From an uncultured Anaerolineaceae bacterium (GTDB taxonomy: Bacteria > Chloroflexota > Anaerolineae > Anaerolineales > Anaerolineaceae): a stretch of 8,063 nt of DNA. The stretch is from assembly GCA_937894825.1 (NCBI GenBank), contig CALCQT010000194.1:1-8063 (forward strand), read 5' to 3'. A program made the translations under genes and the position numbers. Shown here one piece after another: positions 1 through 6,365 of the stretch (position 1 is the stretch's first letter; every line of letters begins with the position of its first letter). Below the pieces are notes generated by a model. It saw nothing but the letters and a program-made list of their open reading frames with translations, was not told where the DNA came from and ran no database searches.

Positions 1-10
1 TCTGATTCTA

Positions 11-39
11 TATATGTTTACTTAATTATTCACTGTCAA
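11..39 (-). promoter_or_regulatory. Possible minus-strand promoter pointing off the left edge
   Basis: On the minus strand, a consensus TTGACA (34-39) is followed after 17 bp by CATATA (11-16), within an AT-rich stretch. It could drive a gene starting beyond the left edge. The rest of 1-140 holds no gene and no clear terminator for the exporter operon. Confidence 0.35.
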
Positions 40-140
40 AGTCGGGTTATATCATAAGAAGCTCAACAACGGCTAAAATTGCGGGATCCGAGTTAATGAA
101 AGCGCCAAACCCTGCCGTCAACCGGCCCCCGCATCCCCGC

Positions 141-2471
141 CTATTGGGCGTTCACCACACTGACCACATCCATGCGGCCGATCCTTTTCACCGGACCGAG
201 CACGGACAGCAACGCGGACAGTACCACCAGCCCAACGATCACGAGCAGCGCCGCAAGCGGTAAATCCCAGCTGATGTGCCAGTGGGCAGTGATCATCATG
301 CCAAAAATCCCATAATGAACCGGCAGACCAAAAACGCACCCAGCCAGCGCGCCACAGGCGGCATATACTCCCGCCTCAGCCATTATCATTCGGCTGAGCT
401 GAACTCCGCTCATGCCCACCGCCCGCATCCGACCATAGGTATTGATACGGGTGAAAACGCTGTTGTTCATGCTGTTGACAATACTGAGCACCGTGATCGC
501 CGCAATGATCACCAGAAAGCCGTAAATAAAAATCGCGTAGGTGTAAAAAGCAGCCTTTCCCTCCACGTTGCTCTGCCGCCGGTCCGACAATTTCAGTCCC
601 TCTGTGACCAGTGCACGGACCTGCCGCACTGTCTCCTCTCCGGCGTTCCCCGCAAGCTGCATATCGATAATCGTATACGCTCCGCTCCCGGACAGCTGCC
701 GGAACGTTTCCTCGGAACAGATCAAAATGATCGATCCGGCAGTGCGGTCAAACGGGCTGGTCGCCAGCACTCCGGCGAGTTTCACTTCCCGCTCACCGGA
801 AAGGAAATCCAGGCGGATCGTATCACCGACGTGAATCCCGATCTCCTCCTGAAAGACACTCAGAACGGTATCGCTCCCCTCAATCACTGCAGAAAGCGAG
901 CCTTCCGTCAATTCGTTTTTTGCCCAATTGAATTGGTTTTCTTCGTAGGAGAGCAGCACCGCGCTGCCGGCCTCATTTCCCATCATGAACGGCACTTCAA
1001 CCATCATCCTCCCATAAATCCGTTCAATGCCCGGGATCTCCGCCAGTCGGACGGAAACCTCACTGTCCAGCAGCGTTCCATCCGCATTGCCAAGGATCGA
1101 AAGATCCGGTGTATACGGGCGCTGATGCATAAAATCGATCGAGACGCTGAATGCCAAAAACAGGACAATTGTAATGGCGAAAGAGCCGGTGATCAGCAGG
1201 ATGTTCTTCGTGTCGGAGAAGGCATGCTGCAGGCCCATCCGCACCTCAATTGAGAACAGACGGAAACGCGGCGCTTTTTTGGCCTGCCCCGCGGCGTTCC
1301 GGCTGAGATTGCCGGACACCGCGTTGAGCGGTGAAACGCTTGCAGCCATCCGCCCTGGAGCATGAGAAGCCAGCAAAACGCTGAGAAATCCAACCAACGC
1401 ACCACTGATCAGGCTGAGCCAGCTCAATCCAAACAAAGGTATCTCCTGAAAATAGACCGGATTGAAAAATTTAAGAAATGCGGAAGCGATCCAAACGATC
1501 GCGGTTCCGGCCAGCAGCCCGAGCGGAATCCCTTTCAGGCTGAAACGCAGCCCTTCCGACAGCACAAAGCGCCGAATCTGACGCTTGGACGCGCCCAGAC
1601 AACGCAGCAGCCCGAAAAATTGAACCCGCTCCAGCACACGCATGTTGAAACTGCTGGCGATCATGAGGACGCCGGCAGTCAAGACCAGAACGAACAGGAC
1701 ACCTGCGACCCGATAGAGCATATACGCATAGCTCTCATCGCTTTGACCGGCCAACCCCAGTAATAAAGTGTTTTTCGCAATTTGGTCATCGGAGAGGCTG
1801 AAATTGGCTTGAATTTCATCCATCGCCTGCCGCATCCGCGCGCCTTTGGCAAACTGGACATAGAACCGCCAATCCTGCCAATCATCCGCTGCCTGCCCCA
1901 GAATGGATTTCATTCCGGAGACATCAACGATCAGCCCATGCACGTCCTCCTTTTTCAGACTGGAAAAATCCCGGAAAGTCCCGACGATTTTATAGGACCG
2001 TTCGCTTCCATCCGGATATGTCACCGGTGCCACATCTCCGATCGACAGGGAGAACTGCTCCAGCGCCTGCCGGCCCAACAGCGCTTCCTCCGCTGTCTGA
2101 GGGAAGCGCCCCGCCATGATTTCGATCCCCATTTCCGCAGCCATCGGCTCATCCGCGCCGCTGATCGCCAGTTCCTTCCCATGCAAGGTATATCCGTCCC
2201 GGCTGCCAATCTGACTGATCCAGCCTGAAACCGCGACATCCGGCCGCATCCGGATCAAGTCAGCGGTATCACTGTTAATCCCCTTGAAAGCCGCGTGATA
2301 ATTCCCGTATGTTTTGATAGCGCTCAATGTCTGAGAACGCATCTCCATATCAGCCATACCGAAAATCGCGCTCACCAGGCAGACCGCAATCGCGATCGTC
2401 AGGATCGTGATGCGGTTTTTCCGCGGATGCGCTTTTTCATCTTTCGCGATCAGATCCAAATAGCTGTTCAT
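141..2471 (-). CDS. ABC transporter permease with two FtsX/MacB-type modules (776 aa)
   Basis: This is the membrane subunit of a type VII (MacB/LolCDE/FtsX-like) ABC transporter. Such proteins usually move lipids, peptides or antibiotics, or transmit force across the membrane, rather than passing substrate through a channel. Predicted layout: a short basic cytoplasmic N-terminus; TM1 at about residues 21-40; a first extracytoplasmic domain at about 45-250; three helices at about 253-275, 308-333 and 348-370 forming the first FtsX domain (with RCLGASKRQIRR in its cytoplasmic loop); TM5 at about 423-445; a second extracytoplasmic domain at about 450-640; and a second FtsX domain with helices at about 643-667, 697-722 and 737-758 (loop GRMRAVGMSGVQLSRM). 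That gives 8 helices and two similar halves, unlike BceB (10 helices, one large loop). The ATG overlaps the ATPase stop as ATGA, so the two are translationally coupled. The reading frame is intact. The substrate cannot be told from sequence. Confidence 0.93.
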   Translation of the reverse strand: MNSYLDLIAKDEKAHPRKNRITILTIAIAVCLVSAIFGMADMEMRSQTLSAIKTYGNYHAAFKGINSDTADLIRMRPDVAVSGWISQIGSRDGYTLHGKELAISGADEPMAAEMGIEIMAGRFPQTAEEALLGRQALEQFSLSIGDVAPVTYPDGSERSYKIVGTFRDFSSLKKEDVHGLIVDVSGMKSILGQAADDWQDWRFYVQFAKGARMRQAMDEIQANFSLSDDQIAKNTLLLGLAGQSDESYAYMLYRVAGVLFVLVLTAGVLMIASSFNMRVLERVQFFGLLRCLGASKRQIRRFVLSEGLRFSLKGIPLGLLAGTAIVWIASAFLKFFNPVYFQEIPLFGLSWLSLISGALVGFLSVLLASHAPGRMAASVSPLNAVSGNLSRNAAGQAKKAPRFRLFSIEVRMGLQHAFSDTKNILLITGSFAITIVLFLAFSVSIDFMHQRPYTPDLSILGNADGTLLDSEVSVRLAEIPGIERIYGRMMVEVPFMMGNEAGSAVLLSYEENQFNWAKNELTEGSLSAVIEGSDTVLSVFQEEIGIHVGDTIRLDFLSGEREVKLAGVLATSPFDRTAGSIILICSEETFRQLSGSGAYTIIDMQLAGNAGEETVRQVRALVTEGLKLSDRRQSNVEGKAAFYTYAIFIYGFLVIIAAITVLSIVNSMNNSVFTRINTYGRMRAVGMSGVQLSRMIMAEAGVYAACGALAGCVFGLPVHYGIFGMMITAHWHISWDLPLAALLVIVGLVVLSALLSVLGPVKRIGRMDVVSVVNAQ

Positions 2472-3151
2472 GATTTCCGCGCTCCCAAATCGGTCAGAAC
2501 GCCATCGGAGATCCGCAGCACCCGGTCCGCGGAGGCGGCAATGTTCTGGTTATGCGTGATCAGCAGGATCGTCTGCTGGTATCGCTGTGCGGCAGTTCTG
2601 AGGAGCGCAATGACATCATTGCTATTCTTTGTATCCAGATTTCCGGTCGGCTCGTCCGCCAGGATCAGCATCGGCCGCGTGATCAGCGCGCGCCCGATCG
2701 CCGCCCGCTGCTGCTGCCCGCCGGAAAGCTGCCAGGGCAGATGGTGACGACGCTCTTTCAGGCTCAGAACCTCCAGCAATTCCTCCACGTAAGTCGGATC
2801 CGGTTTGCGGTAATCCAACAGCAGCGGAAAAATGATATTCTGCTCCACATCCAACTCGGGAATCAGATTGTAGGCCTGAAAGATAAATCCGATGTTGCGC
2901 CGGCGAAAAATCGTCTGCGGCTCATCTGACAGCGACAGGATATCCTTCCCATCAATCCGGATCTGACCGGAGGTCGGGGTGTCCAGCGCACCGATCAGAT
3001 TGAACAACGTACTTTTCCCGGAACCGGATTCGCCGACGACCGCCACGAACTCCCCTTTCGGGACCGAAAAACTGACATTTTTCAAAGCATCTACCGCGGC
3101 TTCCCCGGCGCCATAGGTTTTGCTGATCGCAGCTACTTCTAAGATGTTCAT
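2468..3151 (-). CDS. ABC transporter ATP-binding protein, MacB/LolD/FtsE type (227 aa)
   Basis: This is the cytoplasmic ATPase that powers the adjacent FtsX-type permease. Residues are counted from the ATG at 3151. Walker A is GESGSGKST at 40-48, the Q-loop glutamine is Q92 (IFQAYNLIPEL), the signature is LSGGQQQR at 142-149, Walker B is LILADE at 162-167 followed by PTGNLD, and the switch histidine is H200 (LLITH). All catalytic motifs are present. The length of 227 aa is usual for LolD/MacB-type ATPases. The frame stays open upstream to 3202, but I chose 3151: it has a strong ribosome binding site (GGAGGG, 8 nt upstream), begins with the family-typical MNILEV, and its ATG overlaps the stop of the DUF308 gene by 4 bp (ATGA). 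The 3' end also overlaps the permease ATG by 4 bp, so it sits in a tightly coupled three-gene operon. Confidence 0.96.
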   Translation of the reverse strand: MNILEVAAISKTYGAGEAAVDALKNVSFSVPKGEFVAVVGESGSGKSTLFNLIGALDTPTSGQIRIDGKDILSLSDEPQTIFRRRNIGFIFQAYNLIPELDVEQNIIFPLLLDYRKPDPTYVEELLEVLSLKERRHHLPWQLSGGQQQRAAIGRALITRPMLILADEPTGNLDTKNSNDVIALLRTAAQRYQQTILLITHNQNIAASADRVLRISDGVLTDLGARKS

Positions 3152-3849
3152 TGTAGATTCCCTCCGCTTAAGCGCGTATCCGTATTTTTCCGGCAGACAC
3201 AACAGATTGCCACCTCATAGAAGCAGGCGAGCATTGACGCACCGCCGGAAATTATGGCAAGCCCGTGGAGACCGCCAACGCCAAATCCAAATGTAAAGAC
3301 AAGGATAACCACCCCGCCCCAAAAGACAATCAGCGAGCATGGTACTAAAAACCTCTTTTGCGGGATTGTATTTGCACACCGGGCAATCACAAAATAAATA
3401 ATACCTTCCAACAGCAGGTATCCGCCCAGATAAACAGGGGTTGCCTGAATCAGAAAGCGCCTGAAATAAACGGCATGGATGACGATCACGAGTTGCAGAA
3501 TGGCGATGACCAGGCTAAAATAACTGAGCGATGAAAACGCATCCCTTTTCTGAACATAATTTACGGAACGCACCCGGACAAAATCTATAACACGTCCAAT
3601 CCCGTCCAGAAGCACATATCCGACGAGCGCATAGAACAGTCCGCCAAGCAGAAATTCCGGCCAGACGAAGAGGAGAATCCCGATGATTCCCCAGAATGCT
3701 GCCCGCAGCTTTGCATGCTTTGCAAATTTTTCGAACAATAATGATTTCAAACTATATTTCACCTTTCCATAAATCGTGGATCGAAATGCCGGCGGCTTTC
3801 CGTGAAGATTGCTGTTATTTGTCCTCGCCGACAAATAACAGCATAGCAA
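3148..3849 (-). CDS. DUF308/HdeD-like six-helix membrane protein
   Basis: This is a small hydrophobic protein of the HdeD/DUF308 family. HdeD is linked to acid resistance in enteric bacteria; most other members have no known function. Six helices are visible, in pairs. The first pair carries the typical pattern of a Gly-rich helix, a WPE turn and another helix (GIIGILLFVWPEFLLGG, then YALVGYVLLDGIGRVIDF). The C-terminal tail is short with two CxxC-like cysteines (ICCVC). The stop overlaps the ABC ATPase start as ATGA, so it looks like the first gene of the exporter operon. The start is uncertain. ATG 3849 has AAGGG 9 nt upstream, but its first 33 residues are not hydrophobic, look unlike the family, and cover a 13-bp perfect stem-loop. 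TTG 3750 (MKSLLFEKF) is preceded by AAAGGTG and gives about 200 aa, nearer the usual family length. Residues from 3750 on are secure; the extension is not. Confidence 0.85.
   Translation of the reverse strand: MLCCYLSARTNNSNLHGKPPAFRSTIYGKVKYSLKSLLFEKFAKHAKLRAAFWGIIGILLFVWPEFLLGGLFYALVGYVLLDGIGRVIDFVRVRSVNYVQKRDAFSSLSYFSLVIAILQLVIVIHAVYFRRFLIQATPVYLGGYLLLEGIIYFVIARCANTIPQKRFLVPCSLIVFWGGVVILVFTFGFGVGGLHGLAIISGGASMLACFYEVAICCVCRKNTDTRLSGGNLQ
3160..3165 (-). promoter_or_regulatory. Shine-Dalgarno site of the ABC ATPase gene
   Basis: GGAGGG on the minus strand, 8 nt before the ATG at 3151. It lies inside the end of the upstream DUF308 coding region. It decides the ATPase start in favour of 3151 over the longer in-frame ATG at 3202. 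Confidence 0.8.
3811..3842. repeat. 13-bp perfect stem-loop at the head of the DUF308 gene
   Basis: The arms GCTGTTATTTGTC (3811-3823) and GACAAATAACAGC (3830-3842) pair perfectly around a 6-nt loop, CTCGCC. No T-run follows on either strand, so it is not an ordinary intrinsic terminator. It overlaps codons 3-13 if the gene starts at 3849, or lies in the leader if it starts at 3750. It could be a dyad operator or an mRNA structure controlling translation of the exporter operon. Confidence 0.75.
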
Positions 3850-3876
3850 CTTTCCCTTACAGAAAAGTGAATACCG

Positions 3877-3894
3877 TCTTACAAATTTGTAAGA
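3877..3894. promoter_or_regulatory. 18-bp perfect palindrome, candidate operator of the exporter operon
   Basis: TCTTACAAATTTGTAAGA is its own reverse complement. It lies 28 bp upstream of ATG 3849, in the gap before the DUF308-ABC operon. Its core, TTACA-AATT-TGTAA, fits the TNACA-N4-TGTAA pattern that I recall for BceR-type response regulators. BlaI/CopY-type repressors also use TACA/TGTA dyads. Another CTTACA lies at 3856-3861, exactly 22 bp from the left arm, on the same face of the helix. A possible minus-strand promoter just upstream is TTGTCA (3915-3920), a 15-bp spacer, then TTAAAT. That would place the palindrome near +1, which suits a repressor. Alternatively TATGCT (3840-3845) is the -10 and the palindrome is near -50, which suits an activator. 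The palindrome is certain; its role is inferred. Confidence 0.6.
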
Positions 3895-3943
3895 TTTAAC
3901 GATTGGTGGATTATTGACAAAAGTATTTTTAACGGAACCAGCT

Positions 3944-3990
3944 GTTGTTCTAATTTATATCGTGCTCTGTGTGACATAAATTAGAACAAC
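3944..3990. repeat. 15-bp perfect inverted repeat with 17-nt spacer
   Basis: GTTGTTCTAATTTAT (3944-3958) and ATAAATTAGAACAAC (3976-3990) are exact reverse complements. The right arm ends 4 nt before the terminus of the MITE-like element. There is no T-run, so a terminator role is not supported. It could be a large operator, an RNA hairpin, or the remnant of another palindromic insertion. Confidence 0.75.
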
Positions 3991-3994
3991 CAAA

Positions 3995-4223
3995 CTGTCA
4001 TCCCGACTCTCGAAGAAGGCCTTGGATACCCAAGGCCTTCTTCGAGGCGGAGTGATCCTCATTCAGAATAGCGGGTCTGGGGATTTCTAGGGAATGTATT
4101 GTGAAAATTCCTTACTTTTTTTTCAAATAACCTTCCTCTGGAGAATATCAGACCCGAAATGATCCTTGAGGATCTCTCCCCAACGGGACGCCCATGGCGC
4201 CCCGTTGGGAGTCGAGATGACAG
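3995..4223. mobile_element. MITE-like nested palindromic repeat element (229 bp)
   Basis: The termini CTGTCATCCCGACTC (3995-4009) and GAGTCGAGATGACAG (4209-4223) are inverted repeats matching at 14 of 15 positions. Inside, the arms keep pairing: GATCCTC (4054-4060) with GAGGATC (4168-4174), and CGGGTCTG (4072-4079) with CAGACCCG (4149-4156). Each arm carries its own hairpin next to the terminus: a 17-bp perfect stem with loop ATAC at 4009-4046, and a stem CCCAACGGG/CCCGTTGGG at 4179-4209 with an inner CGCC/GGCG stem. The two hairpins differ in sequence. The centre holds a T8 run (4116-4123). There is no credible coding sequence inside and no clear target-site duplication. It fits a non-autonomous palindromic repeat moved in trans, lying between the kinase stop and the exporter operon. 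Family membership is not established without other genomic copies. Confidence 0.65.
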
Positions 4224-4250
4224 AACAGCTATCCAAATTTTTATATACTG

Positions 4251-5486
4251 TCAGGATTTCAGAAAATCGAGCGTAAAAATACTGCCTTCGCCCGGCGTAC
4301 TGACCACCGAGACGGCCCCCTGGTGCGCCTCGACAATCGTCTTGACCAGCGGCAGCCCCAGCCCGATCCCCTGGTTGTCATGGGAAAAGCGGCTGCGGAA
4401 AAAACGTTTGAAAATATGATGGATATCCTCCGGATGAATTCCTTCCCCGTTATCCTGCACGCTTAACTTCAGGGTCAGCGGTGTCTCCTCCCAGGTGATC
4501 AAAACCAAACCACCTGCCGGCAAATGATCCAGCGCGTTTTTAATCAGATTGGCAATGGCCTCGGCCAGCCAGGTTCGATCGCAAAGCAATTCGGCATCCG
4601 CGGGTCCGTCCAGCAAAATCTGTTTCTGTTCCTTTTCTAGCCGCACCTCAAAAACCGGCAGGACTTCATGAAGCAGATCCCGCACGCTGATCTTCTTTTT
4701 TTCAAAAACAACGGTTCCGGCGTCAAACCGGGTCAGTTTCAGCAGGTTCTGGATCAGGCGCTCCATCTGGTCAAGCGCTGCGGCCGCTTTCGCCGAAAAA
4801 TCCCGAACCGTCACCGGATTTCCGCTTTCTTCCTGAATGATTTCATTGCACATTTTGAGCGCCGAAAGCGGTGTGCGCAGCTGATGGGAAATGTCGGCCA
4901 TGGTCTGCTTCAGGAACCCCTTGGAAGCCCGTTCCGCTTCCACATGTGCAGTGAGCATGGTTGCCAGCCCATTCACCGACGAGAACAGTTTCGACAGACT
5001 GCCCTCTTCCTCGCTCTCCAGCCGGGAATCCAGTTCCCCATTCATAAACGCCTGAACCGCCGCATCTGCCTTCTCGATCAGCCGCTGCCGGTTCACCAGA
5101 TAACGCCGGAAGACCCAAAAAAGCACTGCTCCCAATAGAAAAATCAGTCCGCTAAAAACAATTCGGTATTTTCGTTCGTTTTCCAAAAGCGCAGGCAGCA
5201 CAGCCGCAAGATTGCCGGATCGGTATCCGATGGATTGCAGCAAACGCCGCCCGCTTTGCGTCGCGGCTTCTGTTTTCCCGTCAGTGAATGCTCCGGAAAT
5301 CACCAATGGATCCACACCAGCCGACAACAGCGATCCGGCGATCTCCGCGTCATGCCGCAGCAGCAGCGCTTCAAAATCGGATCGAAAGCTCCGGGGAGCC
5401 AGCAAGGCCGCACCCAACAATAGCGCAAAAAGCAGAAAGCATAAGGAAAACAGACGAAGAATATTTTTATCCGTCAGCAGCTTCAT
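4251..5486 (-). CDS. Sensor histidine kinase with HAMP domain (411 aa)
   Basis: This is a membrane histidine kinase, partner of the response regulator encoded 3 bp upstream. TM1 is at about residues 10-30, a short extracytoplasmic domain of about 77 residues follows (31-107), and TM2 is at about 108-127. A HAMP-like linker spans about 128-185. The HisKA dimerisation helix carries ISHQLRTPL with phosphoacceptor H201. The HATPase domain has the N box (ANLIKNALDHL, N313 and N317), the G1 box DNGEG (345-349), an F box (IFKRFFRSR) and the G2 box GIGLGL (373-378). All catalytic motifs are intact. The extracytoplasmic loop has no recognisable sensor fold and is much longer than in BceS-type intramembrane sensors, so direct sensing of an envelope signal is plausible. 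A GGGGGA sequence within the end of the regulator gene probably serves as its ribosome binding site. The gene ends just before the palindromic element. Confidence 0.95.
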   Translation of the reverse strand: MKLLTDKNILRLFSLCFLLFALLLGAALLAPRSFRSDFEALLLRHDAEIAGSLLSAGVDPLVISGAFTDGKTEAATQSGRRLLQSIGYRSGNLAAVLPALLENERKYRIVFSGLIFLLGAVLFWVFRRYLVNRQRLIEKADAAVQAFMNGELDSRLESEEEGSLSKLFSSVNGLATMLTAHVEAERASKGFLKQTMADISHQLRTPLSALKMCNEIIQEESGNPVTVRDFSAKAAAALDQMERLIQNLLKLTRFDAGTVVFEKKKISVRDLLHEVLPVFEVRLEKEQKQILLDGPADAELLCDRTWLAEAIANLIKNALDHLPAGGLVLITWEETPLTLKLSVQDNGEGIHPEDIHHIFKRFFRSRFSHDNQGIGLGLPLVKTIVEAHQGAVSVVSTPGEGSIFTLDFLKS

Positions 5487-5489
5487 GGC

Positions 5490-6182
5490 TTATTCCCCCA
5501 TCAGCGCAATCCATTGATAACCGATCCCGCGCAGGTTGATCAGCATTTTGGGGTGTTCCGGATCATCCTCGATTTTTCCGCGCAGCCGGCTGATATATAC
5601 CGACAACGTGTTATCATCCACAAAATCCCCCTGATGATCCCACAACTTATCCAACAGCGTCTCCCGGGAGAGCACCCGGTTCGGATGGCGCATCAGCAGC
5701 GCGAGAAGCTTTAACTCAGTGGCAGTCAGGCTCAACGGAACCTCATTTTTATAGGCCAGATTGTTCAGGATATCAAGTCGGATCCCATTCGCAGCCAGTT
5801 CATATTCCGAAGGGTGAAAATCGGAAGTGCGCCGGATCAGCGCCCGGATGCGGGAGAGCACTTCGTTCAGACGGAACGGCTTGGTAACATAATCGTCCGC
5901 CCCCATGTCCAAACCCCGGACCACGCTGACCTCTTCGTCCGACGCGGTCAGAAAAATGATCGGAACGGCCGAACTTTGACGCACCGCCCGGCAGATTTCA
6001 AAACCGTCCCCATCCGGCAGCGCGATATCCAATACCAGCAAATCGTAGGGATTCTCCCGGAAAGATACCATTGCATCGCGAACCGACTTTACACCGTCGA
6101 CCTGATAACCCAGGTTCCGGATCGCATGAGCCAGGCCCTCATTCAAAATGGGATCATCCTCGACTAATAAAACTCGAACCAT
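5490..6182 (-). CDS. OmpR/PhoB-family response regulator (230 aa)
   Basis: This is a DNA-binding response regulator phosphorylated by the downstream kinase. The receiver domain (about residues 1-115) has the acidic pair D9/D10, phosphoacceptor D52 (LVLDIALPDGDG), T79 (IIFLTA) and K101-P102 (YVTKPF). The C-terminal winged helix (about 130-228) is of the OmpR/PhoB type: SLTATELKLLALLMRHPNRV, then LLDKLWDHQ, a recognition helix in VDDNTLSVYISRLRGKIE, and RGIGYQW in the wing. The frame extends up to 6206, but I chose the ATG at 6182. It gives MVRVLLVEDD, the family-typical start, and has GAGGAG 4 nt upstream. The kinase begins 3 bp after its TAA stop. The likely target is the exporter operon below, but the sequence alone does not prove this. 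Confidence 0.96.
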   Translation of the reverse strand: MVRVLLVEDDPILNEGLAHAIRNLGYQVDGVKSVRDAMVSFRENPYDLLVLDIALPDGDGFEICRAVRQSSAVPIIFLTASDEEVSVVRGLDMGADDYVTKPFRLNEVLSRIRALIRRTSDFHPSEYELAANGIRLDILNNLAYKNEVPLSLTATELKLLALLMRHPNRVLSRETLLDKLWDHQGDFVDDNTLSVYISRLRGKIEDDPEHPKMLINLRGIGYQWIALMGE

Positions 6183-6365
6183 TTTTCTCCTCGCTTTCCG
6201 GTTCAAACCGTTTTGCCCGTTTTCAACCCGGTGCAGGTGGATTTCATCCTGATTGTACCTGTTTTAACATCCGGAATTCCGCTTTCCTTCCGGTAAAAGC
6301 GGTGAATCAAACAAGAGCGATTCGAATCTCTGCAGGCTTCGAACAGCCTGATTCTAAGGCATGTT
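6183..6365. other. Divergent intergenic region between the two-component operon and the plus-strand gene
   Basis: This region must hold promoters for both directions. On the minus strand, TACAAT at 6252-6257 is a fair -10 for the regulator-kinase operon, but no good -35 lies at 17 bp. Two CCGTTTT repeats (6208-6214 and 6217-6223) are 9 bp apart. CCGCTTT (6279-6285) and AAAGCGG (6296-6302) form a 7-bp dyad. Nearer the plus-strand gene are two TTCGAA palindromes (6321-6326 and 6338-6343). The second lies in the loop of a CAGGCT/AGCCTG stem (6333-6350). No coding sequence or RNA gene is seen. Confidence 0.4.
6187..6192 (-). promoter_or_regulatory. Shine-Dalgarno site of the response regulator gene
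   Basis: GAGGAG on the minus strand, 4 nt before the ATG at 6182. The spacing is slightly short, but it supports this start over the ATG at 6206. Confidence 0.65.

Noticed and set aside
276..1253. Long plus-strand open frame of 325 codons
   Set aside because: It lies opposite the permease gene, is His/Arg/Gln-rich with no domain pattern, and is explained as a shadow of the GC-rich coding strand.
3914..3942. Plus-strand TTGACA at 3914-3919 as a promoter
   Set aside because: No -10-like hexamer lies 16-18 bp downstream and no plus-strand gene follows. The same bases read TTGTCA on the minus strand, which is better placed.
4009..4046. 17-bp hairpin as an intrinsic terminator of the kinase operon
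   Set aside because: No T-run follows it on the minus strand, and it is better explained as part of the nested inverted repeat element.
4159..4419. Plus-strand open frame starting in the palindromic element
   Set aside because: It runs from the element's hairpin into the antisense of the kinase C-terminus and shows no family pattern or ribosome binding site.
141..6182. A classical BceRS-BceAB bacitracin resistance locus
   Set aside because: The permease has two FtsX modules with 8 helices and two outer domains, not the 10-helix BceB layout, and the kinase has a sizeable outer domain. Only the candidate operator resembles that system.
6199..6330. tRNA T-loop-like strings GGTTCAAAC and GATTCGAATC
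   Set aside because: No matching acceptor, D or anticodon stems can be laid out around either string, so they are not tRNA genes.
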